In this document: positions 34,801 through 46,800 of the stretch, one piece after another
Numbering within the stretch: position 1 is the stretch's first letter
Layout: each line of letters begins with the position of its first letter
NCBI GenBank assembly: GCA_022495005.1
Contig: JAGYXB010000698.1
Coordinates: 951,122-1,015,121, forward strand
Origin: Rhyacophila brunnea
Lineage: Eukaryota; Arthropoda; Insecta; Trichoptera; Rhyacophilidae
Direction: 5' to 3'
DNA: 64,000 nt
The notes under the pieces: model-generated
What the model was told of the DNA's origin: nothing
The model's input: the letters and a program-made list of their open reading frames with translations, nothing else
Database searches by the model: none
Translations under genes and position numbers: made by a program

Positions 34801-37800
34801 CATGGCGCCATTTATAATTGGTTTCTGTTTAATGTATCTTATGCGGCTATAAAATCTATATACAGCTGATGGGTTTGGATAATAAACTATACTAGCTGAG
34901 CCAGCTGGCTCTCGCCAGTCTGTCTCGCTAGGTCTTGCAGACGGCTTGGCGGTGTTGGATTTTAATATAATTGTGAAGTATGCATAGATGGCGCCATAGT
35001 TTTCTCTTCGGGATGGGTTTTTTATTCACGTCAGACAGTTTGACATTTCGCTAATAATAGTAGAATGAGGTTGCGGAATCCTTCATCCAGCAGTGGATTG
35101 ATCCTAATTGATGATGATGATGATAACGATATGAGTATGTAGATAAATATAATATCACCAATTTTGATAAATACAGCAATTCAAATGACAGAAAGGAGTA
35201 GAATATGGGTAGGGAGGCTTTTATCCAGCAGTGGATTGGATCAGGTCGATGGTGATGATGACGATATTAATATGTAGATAAATATAATATAACCGATTTT
35301 GATAAATACAGCAATTCAAATGACAGAAAGGAATATAATCAGGCTAGGGAACCCTTCATCCAGCAGTGGATTGATCCTAGTTGATGATGATGATGATGAT
35401 AACGATATGAATATGTAGATAAATATAATTTCACCGATTTTGATAAATACAGCAATTCAAAAGACAGAAAAGAGTAGAATCAGGCTAGGGAGGGCTTTAT
35501 CCAGCAGTGGATTGGTTCAGGTTGATGATGATAATGACAATATGAATATGTAGATAAATATATTATCACCGATTTTGATAAATACAGTGATTAAAATGCA
35601 GAAAGGTATAGAATCAGGCTAGGGAGGCCTTAATCCAGCAGTGGAGTGGTTCAGGTCGATGTTGATAAGGATGGTATAAATAGGTATAGTATCACAAATT
35701 TGTTTAACTGCTAGTAGTAGAATCAGGTTGCGGAACCCTTCATCCAGCAGTGGATTGATCCTTGTTGATGATGATGATGATAACGATGCGAATATGTATA
35801 TAAATATAATATCACCGATTTTGATAAATACAGCAATTCAAATAACAGAAAGGAGTAGAATCAGGGTAGGGAGGCCTTTATCCAGCAGTGGATTGGTTCA
35901 GGTCGATGATTATGATGACGATATGAATATGAGGATAAATATAATATCACCGATTTTGATAAATACAGGAATTCAAATGACAGAAAGGAATAGAATCAGG
36001 CTAGGGAGGCCTTTATCCAGCAGTGGATTGATCTGGTTGATAATGATTTAAATAATATGTATAACACCAATTATTGTTGAATACCTTTTAAATATTTTTG
36101 GGTTATATGAGCTAATTGAATGTATATAAGTTTCATTGGTTTAAAAAATTATCATTTAACAGCCATAAAAAAAATGTTACGTTATCAAATTTTGAAATAA
36201 TATTCTATGGTTTATCCAGTGTTGCCATGTCTACTGAAATTTCAGTAGTTCAACTGATATTTTTTTTCGAAATTCAAGAAATCTACTGATATTTGTGTTT
36301 CTCCATAATTGTAAATTAACTGATGATTCTTTTAATAATAAACTTGTAATGATTTACGCATGACCTTTTTGATGTTATACACTTCTAAATTGACATAAAA
36401 AGCATTGTAACTCTACCCAAGAGCGCCATTTTACCCATTAATATCATCATTGCTTACAATAAATTAATATTATTAGTTATTGTTATTCTTATTAGTTTTA
36501 AATCATATCTAATAAACCACATTTTTCAAAATCTATTGAAATTTTAAATTTTGACTTATACATTTTTGTCAATCTACTGATATTTTGAAGAAAAAATCAA
36601 AAAATCTACTGAACTTTGAAAATTTTAGTTGGCAACACTGGTTGATACCTTTTAAATATTTTTGGGTTATATAATGAGCTAATTAAATGTATATAAGTTT
36701 GATTGGTTCAAAAAAAATTCATCCAACAGCCGTACAAAAAAAGTGACATTAAATTTGGAAATATCTGTACCTCAGAGGCAGACGGATGCAAATCCAAATA
36801 CCCAATTGTTCAGGAGAGCCAAAAAACAATTTTTATTTTAAACGAATACTCATAACTTCTAAGAAAATATACATAGAATGATCATTTTTTTTTATTCTAA
36901 TTCAATTAAAGTACTTCTGGAAAATGTAAGAAAGAAATCAATATAATACAATTTTATATCTAAAAAAATAAAATAAAAAACGTAGTGTGGATTTGCATCC
37001 TTCTGCCTCTAAAGATATTTTGTTAATGTGGATTTGTATCTTATTTACCTAGCCAAAATAAAACAATTTATAAGTTAAAAAAATTATAGGTATAAATATA
37101 ACAAAGCAAAACACATTTTTTTTTAAATTTTTATTATGTCATCATCATCATCACCAGCCTGAATCTATTCACTGCTGGATGAAGGCCTCGCTAATCTCCA
37201 AGCTGATTCCACTTCTCTCGTTCCTGTGCGTTGCGTTGCCAAGTTTTTCCGCAGAACTTTATCATTTCATCGATCCAGCGGCCTCTAGGTCTACCTTGCG
37301 GATGTTTTTTACCTCTTGGATATACCACTGGATGACTAAATTTGTCCAACGATTGTCCTTTCTTCGAACCATGTTCCAGCCCATTTCCATTTGAGGTTTT
37401 TAGCAAACTCTATCACATCATTAATCCTTGTCTGTTCCCTTATTCACTCATTCCTTTTTTTGTCCTTTTGCGTTATGCCCAGCATGCACCTTTCCGTACC
37501 ACGTTGTGCTACTTTAAGTTTCTGGATCTCTCTTTTACTTAGGCCCAATGTTTCACACGCATGTGGTTACGGGAAGTACACACTGGTTGAACACTGCACT
37601 TTAGGCATTTTCGAAGAAATTAGAAGGCGGCCAAAAGCACTCCAGCCTAGCTTTACTCTGCGAACAATTTCATCAAATATACATCCATCTATAGACACTT
37701 ATTGTGCCAGATAGATGTAGTTTTTCACCTGTTCGAGCTGAATGCCATTGATGAGGATCTCTTTTTGGCCCGCAAAGCAGTTTAACATGACTTTATTCTC

Positions 37801-40800
37801 TGATACATTTATTTTCAAGCCTACTTTGTTGCTTACTCCAGCGAGTTGCTGCATTCTGCTTTGGAGGCCGAGTCTTGCAAACTACTATTTATTGCTATCG
37901 GCAAAGCGTAGATGACTCACGTATTCTCCATTTATGGGGACCCGTGTCATTCCAGTCAAGTTGTCTAAATAAGTCTTCAAATGTAGTTGTAAATAGTTTA
38001 GGTGAGATTGTATGACCTTGTCGGACTCCTTTGCTGATAGGAAATGCGCGATGGTTTATGGAGATGTTGTTGCGCTACTGTATATATTATTGAAAATATT
38101 GATATAGCGCCCGGGGATTCCTCGATTTCTGAGTGCATCGAGTATTGAATTTTTTTTTATGGAATCGAACGCTTTCTCATAGTCTTTAAAACCCATGGAT
38201 AGTGGCAGCTTGTATTCCTGTTACCGCTCTGATTTCTCTGATGACTTGGATAATATGATCCATAGTGCTGTATCCTCCTCTAAAGCTCGTTCTCCTGGAT
38301 GGTTCTCGTCTAGTACATATTGCAGACGGTTTGAGAGAATTTTATCTTAGTGGATTATTGGATTTGCATCCTTCTGCCTCTAAGGTAGGTATGGCACTTG
38401 CATCTTTATTCTATGCATATCTTGGACTAGGACATTCATCTTTCTGCCACTAATAGATATAGCCTTTAGCATGACGATTCTTAAAAAAACTCATTTTCCC
38501 CAAAAACGGAGTTGCATCCGTCTGCCTCTGAGGTACAGATATTATTCCTTGGTTATGTTAAAACGCCGATATTTCGTGCGCCCGCGTTTCAATGAAATGA
38601 TCAGTTTTAATCGGAATTCGTATAAATGTTATTGTTTATTTGAATAATTATAGTTATCTACGGGTACTTGTTATAAATGTGAGTTATTATATAGTGTTGT
38701 GCATTTTTAAATCATTATGAGACGTAAATAATATCACCTGTGACCTGTGAAACAACAAATGACGGATGTTACCTAGTTTTTAAAAGTGATTTTTTTGTGA
38801 CTGTGTTAAGTTTTACAAAATTGTGCTCACTTCAAATTATAGTTACTCGAATGCATCTGATAAGTAAATATGTGGTGAGTCAATTGAAATACCGTAATTT
38901 AGTATACATAGCGTGATAAATACGCGCAGTGTCAAAAGACTTCCTTTCCGTCAGAGGTGTAGAAACTTAACTTAATCAAAGAACTTAATTCATAAAAATT
39001 TAAATAAATCAGTTCTAATATGTTTATCGGTTTATCTTATTATGATTAGTTTGTGAAAATCGATTGTATATATCGGTTAAAACGCATTTTAAATTTAAAG
39101 CGGCCATCTTTGGTTAGTCGGTTTGAGTGTTGCAAACATTGTGAAAAAATAAATTCCCGACATAATCAGTTGTCAATAAAGTGGCGTGTCGCTGGAAAAT
39201 GTATCGGGAAATGAATAAAAATCACCGATATCGGGTGGAATTTCGTCAAACGGCTGTCAACTATGGTTTACCGATATTTCACGATCCGAGACCCGATTTT
39301 TCATTTAAGCCTATTGGACATGACGAATAAGGCACACAATCGCTCGCAAAAACGGGCAAAGCTGTAGGATAATAATATATAGGAGATTATGTTTTTATTT
39401 TCCAAAATTTGTCTCAGGGTGAAAATTTGGTTGGTTGATTTGTCCATGTGGCTGAGAACTACATGATGCAAACAACATCCTCTGAGAATGTCCGAGAATG
39501 TGCTCCAAGACGGAAGATATGCTTAAGTCGGTCCAACCAGCTGTGGGCCTATCGGACCGTCTGACGTGGTCGCCACAAAGTCTAATTTTGTTGCATTTAG
39601 AAAATTTACGGCGTGATATTGCCAACGTGAAGATCTCTTCACTTAGAATGCTCGGCAGTTTTGTATTAGCTTTTGTTACTTACTACAATTTGCTTCTACG
39701 TGCTCATTTCTCCCATGGTACTCTTAACTTAAAGAATTCTGTGTACTGGTAGTATACTGGGTGAGGTGCTCATATATCAGGTTCAAGAGTATTTTGAAGA
39801 CCGTAGGTATTCGGAAGAGTTATACCTCTAAAATTTGTACAGTCCACGGGGTCTCATTTTTATGAGTAGGACGTGTAATTCAGAGGTTCTATTCGTTTAG
39901 CACATTTTCCCCTGTCCATATTTTTGATATTATTTTGGTGTTGTATAGTAACCGTATAGCAAAAGTAGATATAAAACCTCATTGGCTGCAAACTGTTCCA
40001 TACCAATCAGACGACTTATATAGTTATATACCGTCTAATCAGGTCGACCAATGAACGGGCGTGATTGATTTTGGAAATTTCGAAAGTGATGTAGGCGGGT
40101 AGTGAAAAGCCTATCCTATAATATGGTAAATCAATGGTTATAAACACTTTCTCCAGAACGATATAAATATAATATATTAAAACTGCTGAAAAGCTTAAAA
40201 CGTAAAAATGTTTACCTACATAATATATATTACCGCTTATATCGCTTGCGTTTTTTGTGACATTTTTTTTGAGTATGAACATAGCATACAATTTATAAGA
40301 AAAAGTACCAAGATTTGCTGATGAGATCTTAAAAATGTTTTAGGTAAGTATCATATTGTGTTGTGACGTTTTACAATAAATGTACTTATAAGAAAAATTT
40401 AAGTTATCTCAAACAATGTAAGGTTCATTAAATATTCTTGCAATACTTGCGATAAGTGCCCCCCCATGACCGCGTCCCACCTGCACTGTAGGTTCTTGCG
40501 TAATTGTAGCATCGCTACTGCGTAGCCCTCTCTTAGATAAGTACCTGCGGTTTGTTTTTTGTTTATTTGATTTCATTAACTGCACCAATTAAATTTATTT
40601 CTCTTTTTTTTCAGAACTTAAAAATGACATCGAAGAATTCACGGAAGTCACCTCTTTCAGCGAAATGTTATTTGACACAGAAGGGAAATATGTATTCGTT
40701 GGAGCAAGGTATGCTTAATAATAATGTATGTTTAATAGTATTAACCTTATGCACTCCACGACTTGGCTCCAGGCAGCACTCTGAACATTACGATGGTGAG

Positions 40801-43800
40801 GAGCGGAAGCCACACCTAGAGTTGGGTATTTCTTGAGAAAATCTCAATCTCAAGATTCGGGATTTCCCGAAATGATGAAATTTTGAATTCTCGAGATTCG
40901 GGATTTCCGGAAAATAATTCTCGAGAAATCTCGAGATATCGGGAAATTTAAAAAAAACCTGTAAAAATCCGAAAATCAGTGTAAAAACAGACAAATTCCA
41001 AAAAATGTTTTTTTTTATTTATATGAGAAGACAAACGAAATAGAAGTAGGAAAACAAAAATAATTCAAAACATTACTTATTAATATAGAATTTAAAAAAA
41101 TAAACTGTCAATCGCATACGCTTTTGAGACACAACATTCCGTGATGTTGCAAAATTTGCGCTCATTTTGAGTCGACGTTGGCTTAATTGTGTTAAATGCC
41201 CCGATCAGTCTTTGAACGTTTTGTTTTTCTGTCCACTTTTTTCATATAGAAAATCGTTTTTTCAATTAATATTTGATAATAAAGAAATCCCGAATACCGA
41301 GATCCGGGATTTCCCGAAATGTTAAAAATTTCAATTCTCGAGATTCGGGATGGAAAATCTCGAAAATTTCTCGAGAATTCCCGTCGGCAAATTCCCGAAA
41401 CCCAACTCTAGCCACACCCACTTCTGAGCCTGGCACAACGACTTTTCGTGTAGGTATATCTACTATCGTCTTGTGTAGATGCATCACGAATGCAATTGCG
41501 TCTTCCTAATTATGTATACGGATTCGAGCACAGTACCCGGTCTGATGTCTGATATTAAATTATCAATTTCATTACTCATTCTAATCATTCGTATTTTATA
41601 TAAGTATGTACGTGTATGTAGTGTGTATGTAGTCAATGACTATTGGCGGCGAGATAATTATTATTCATGCAAATTGTCTGTCTCAATTACATTCCCTGAT
41701 TCGTTCTGACTGAGTACTGAGCTCACTTGAGACCAGTGTTGACAACCGTACTATAATATTATAGTACCTATTTGTATTATAATTTTACGCCCTAAATACT
41801 ATAATTTTATAAATCGGAAAAATAAATATTTTTATCTTAAAGATTTAATTTCGATATTAAAAAATACGCTAAAAGTACTACAAATTCCGTATTAAAAATG
41901 GTGCATGATTTCGTAATAGAAGGAAATTTGGCGAGACGATAAAAAGTTGCTCCAAATAGGAAAAAAGAAGCTCTTCACTGTGACAGTGGCGCACCCAGGG
42001 GGGGGGGGCAAGGGGCCCTGGCACTCCCCAAAATTATCAGAATGATTTTAAACATTGAAATTGAAAGCCGATAAACTATACCTTTGGGCTTAGACAAATA
42101 AAAACACGGCAAAAAAATGATTTGTAATTCTCCAGCACCCTTTTTAGAAAAATTTCTTAGATTTTAATTTCTAACACAAAAATTTCGAAACACTAATGTC
42201 AGGTTTTTTCAGAAACCCAATCCCTAATGGAACTGTCAAAAATTTCTCGGTGTCCACTCATTAAAGTAGATGTATTAAAAATCGCCAATAATTCACTCAT
42301 CACTGTATGAGTACCCTTAATTTGAACTAAAACACAATTTGAAAAACGTTAATGTAGTGTTTCACACTGCCTTTAATCTTAGCGGTAGGTAGGGGGCCCA
42401 CCAAATATCCTAGCCTGAGGGCCCGTTTCATGATGTGGGGACCATGGTGTAGGTACACCGATAATAGACAAGTGCAATAGACAAAAGGCCGATAAACGAG
42501 AAATTAGGCTGTGAAGAAGAAAAAGATCCTATGGGACTAATTTACATTCTCCTCCTTGCCCCCCCCCAATATTAAATCATGGGTGCGCCACTGCACTGTG
42601 ATGATTTAAAATGAAATTTCTTGAATTCGCCGATAAGAATTTTTGGTCGGAAGAGGTGCCCAAATGAAAAGGTCATTGGAAATTTCTCAAATTCTCCGTT
42701 ATTTTTTTTTCTGAGAAACAAAACACCTACACATTTTCAACAAATTCCAACGCGTACTATAATTTTTACCGAAATACTATAATTTTATTTTTTAGACCGC
42801 GTACTATAAATTCGGTGACAAAAAGACTGCTTGAGTTAGTTACTATCCCTTTTTTATATCGTAGGTAGAGTGTCACTTTATAACTTTATAGAATGAAAAT
42901 GTACCTACCTAATTATAATAGGTATTCTAAAAAAATATTTTTTACATAAATTATCCTTTTTTTATGTAGGTATTACATTATTATATTTACAAATGAATAT
43001 CATTTGATCTAATTTTATGCGAGGTAATCAGGCAAAGAGGCGTATCAGTATAGTAAAAAGTGCAAAAAAGTGCAAAGTTATAATGCGTATACTCTACATC
43101 GGGGGTTCCAAATAGTGCTGCCAACCGTACTATAATTATAGTACAATACTATAATTTTGAATTCGCGAAAAATGTAAAATACTATAATTTTATGCAAATA
43201 TGCCAAAAATACTATAATTTTGAAGGATTCGCGACAAAAAAATTTTGTTCACATTTTTTGTGAACATTTAATGTTCCTGTACTGTATTTTCAGAATGTCT
43301 TCAGAATGTCTTTCAGAATTCTGTCGTTTAAAAAAAAAACGATTTTTATAGGTACATGTTCAAACACTTGCGTAAACATGATCTTACTCCCTACTTCAGT
43401 TATATATCCGAAAATACGATAAAATCTCCATTTTGACCTACGTTGGGCATGTGGGCCCTTAATGACAGTTTACTCTCAAACGTAATGCCAATATCCCTTA
43501 CAGATAGATAGTATTCGCGAAAAAACTCTGAAGTCTTAACCTACCTTTTCCTAAATAATTTGTATTTTTTTCTGTTTCTGGCCGGACCCGAAAATTGCCC
43601 CTTGTGCCTGTGTTTTACTGTGTTCATTTGTTTCATTAAATCAATAATTTATTCTATAACATTTTGTTTTTTTCGTTTCAAGGGACAATATCTACCGTCT
43701 CTCTTCGGATAAACTCAAGCAGCTAAATAGAGAGTCTTGGATTCCTAGTAATGCATCTATGAATACATGTATGATAAAAGGGAAGTCAGAAAAAGATTGC

Positions 43801-46800
43801 CATAACTATGTAAAAATTTTACAATCAGATGGGAAGAGGCTTTTTGTCTGTGGAACATATGCGTTTTCACCAATATGCTCGTGGAGAAAGGTACGTGACT
43901 TCATCAATAATAATTTATTATTTACTATCTTCAACATTAGAAACATGACCCTGGGTAAGTTTTGGTTTCCTTCAACAACTCTTCACCGGTCACTGTCCAA
44001 AGTTTTCGATCAATGCAATACTACTTCGATCTATGTTTTCAGATCGATGGTTTCAACTAGTTAGCAAATTTGAGACCTGACATTATTAGGGTCGTCATAT
44101 TGAAAGAAAAAATATCAATATTTGGTACCCGATGCCGAAATATGCCAAAAATTGAGTATTTTTCTGAAAAGCAGTACTTAATTATTATAATATACTTTCT
44201 AAATTTATATAATCATGCGGGATGGCTGATTAACCATTTTTGAGGCTTAAGGTGAATGCACCACCTACCAGGGGCAGCTAGCGGAAAATTATGAAGCTTA
44301 TAACTTAGGACATTTTTTGATAATATGACTGTTATAAAATGTAAAAACATTAAAGTATGTCATGTTTATTATTAATATTAAGTTTATTAAGTTTTCACGA
44401 AACGACTTTTGACTAATTCATAGTTTTAATTTTTTAAATAAGTATATTATTTAAAAAAAAAAAATGATTTTTATTATCTCCTATATATTATTATCCTAAG
44501 AGATTTTGGAAAATACGTCAAATTTTTTATTTAAATACCACTTTGTTGATTATCAAAGGAATTCACTTCAATTTTTGGATTCCCGAATCTACTTCAATTT
44601 GAATCCGGCACAATCTGATAAAACTCGACACAATCACAGATAATATCATTTTTAAATCGCGTTTTATATCCGTCACCATACATTTTCGCATCTTGCCTTT
44701 CGTCTACCGCAAATATTAAAAAAAACTATTCAAATCTGTAAGCGGCACATTGGCGTACGAACAAGAAATAAACACATATTTCCTCACTAATTACTACGAA
44801 AATATAATCTAAAACTATGTCACTGCTATTTATCTGTCAAACTGAAATAATAGATGATTGATTTTCAATTGTTTTCTTTTGTGATATAAACAAGTTCATT
44901 TGACGTATCAGAATTCAAATTTAGAATTTGCAGAAATAATCGAAAAATGTGACATTTCTATTAGCATATTAAATAATCAATTTCAATCAAGACATTTTTA
45001 TTGTAAGATGAGTTTTCTATTAATTAATAATCATAGAGAATTTTATTGATTATATGGTATGATGATATGCAATTATTCCATAGATAACGTAATTGTATTC
45101 CAAATTTGTTTTTTTTTTCAATACTTCTTTGTGGCTGTTCATGCGCTCTTTTTAATTGAATAATTACGTAGGCTACTAATTTCCATAGATTATAATATAG
45201 TCATATTAAGTTGCCATTGCAAACAATGAAAGAAATTAATACGAATTGTTATAGTTAACAAAATTTGTGATATTATATAATATCTACCTATTTTTATCAT
45301 CCTTAGCATCATCAATCTGGACCTATCCATGGCTGGATGAAGGCCTCCTCAGCCTTATTCTACTCCTTACTTACACATGAATTATTATATTTATCAAAAT
45401 CAGTAATATTATACTATCTACCTATCTATATTATTATAATGCCATTAATATCTCGAGCCTCAATAAATCCACTGCTGGATAATGGCCTCTCTACGTTGAT
45501 TGTATTCTTGACAGTCTTGAATTTCATCATCATCATCAATCCACTGCTGGATGAAAGGTTCCGCAACGTGATTCTACTACTATCGGTTTAACGAATTTGT
45601 GATATTATACCTATTTCTATCATCCTTATCATCATCGACCTGAACCAATCCACTGCTGGATAAAGGCCTCCCATAGCCTGATTATACTCCTTTCTGTCAT
45701 ATGAAATGCTGTATGTATCAAAATCGGGGATATTATAAATATCTACATATTCATATCGCCATCATCATCAACCACGATCAATCCTCTGCTGTATGAAGGG
45801 TTCCGCAACCTGATTCTACTACTATAGGTTTAACGAATTTGTGATATTATACCTATTTCTATCGTCCTTATCATCATCGACCTGAACCAATCCACTGCTG
45901 GATAAATGCCTCCCTAGCCTGATTCTACTCCTTTATGTCATATGAATTGCTGTATTTATCAAAATCGGTGATATTGTATTATATCTATTTATATTGCCAT
46001 TATCGTCATGAGCCTAAATCAATCCACTGGTGGATGAAGGCCTCTCTAAGTTGTTTGTATTTCTGTCGGTCATATGAATTTATATATTTATCAAAATTGA
46101 TGATATTATATTTACCCATTCATAATATCGTCATTATCATCATCAACCAAGATCAACCCACTGCTGGATGAAGGTTATCCCAACCTAATTCTACTCTTCT
46201 TAGTCATATAAACTGCCATATTTTTTTTAATTTGTGATTTTATATACCTACCCATTTATATCGTCATTATCGTCATCAACCTGTATCAATCCACTACTGG
46301 ATGAAGGCCACTTTAAGCTGATTCCACGTTTTTAGGTGTTATAAATTCCTATTCTTATCAGAATTGGTCTATTCCTCTCAGATATAATATGTATTGCTTT
46401 ATTATTTATCAACATTCTCTCTGTCTCGATATGAATGTCCCGCACCGGGAAACTATATTGGTTAAGGTTAATTTTGAATTCAAAATTAGATTTTTTAAAT
46501 ATTATTCTATGGCTGCAAGCATTTATTTTTTATAGACAATGAAACAAAACAATGTGCTGCTAACCTTTTTTTATTATGCAAATGGGTCCCGAAAGAGATT
46601 AATATTTGGATATATTGGTTCGTTTTTTATGATAATCACAATATTGCTGTATATTCGAATGAATGAGATGTATAATTATTTATCATATTTAAATGCACAT
46701 ACCTACACATATATTGTATTAAAATTAAAATGTCATTGGTAGCAATCGGCGATTGTCAGCTGTTCTGCTAGGCCTAGCAGCCTGAAGTGGTGTCAGATGA

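Noticed and set aside
35728..36051. Open frame of about 107 codons with repeated protein text
   Set aside because: It follows the tandem DNA repeat and shows no domain; the repeat explains it.
35060..36060. CRISPR array
   Set aside because: Units are about 135 bp with no short repeat/unique spacer pattern, and the genome is eukaryotic.
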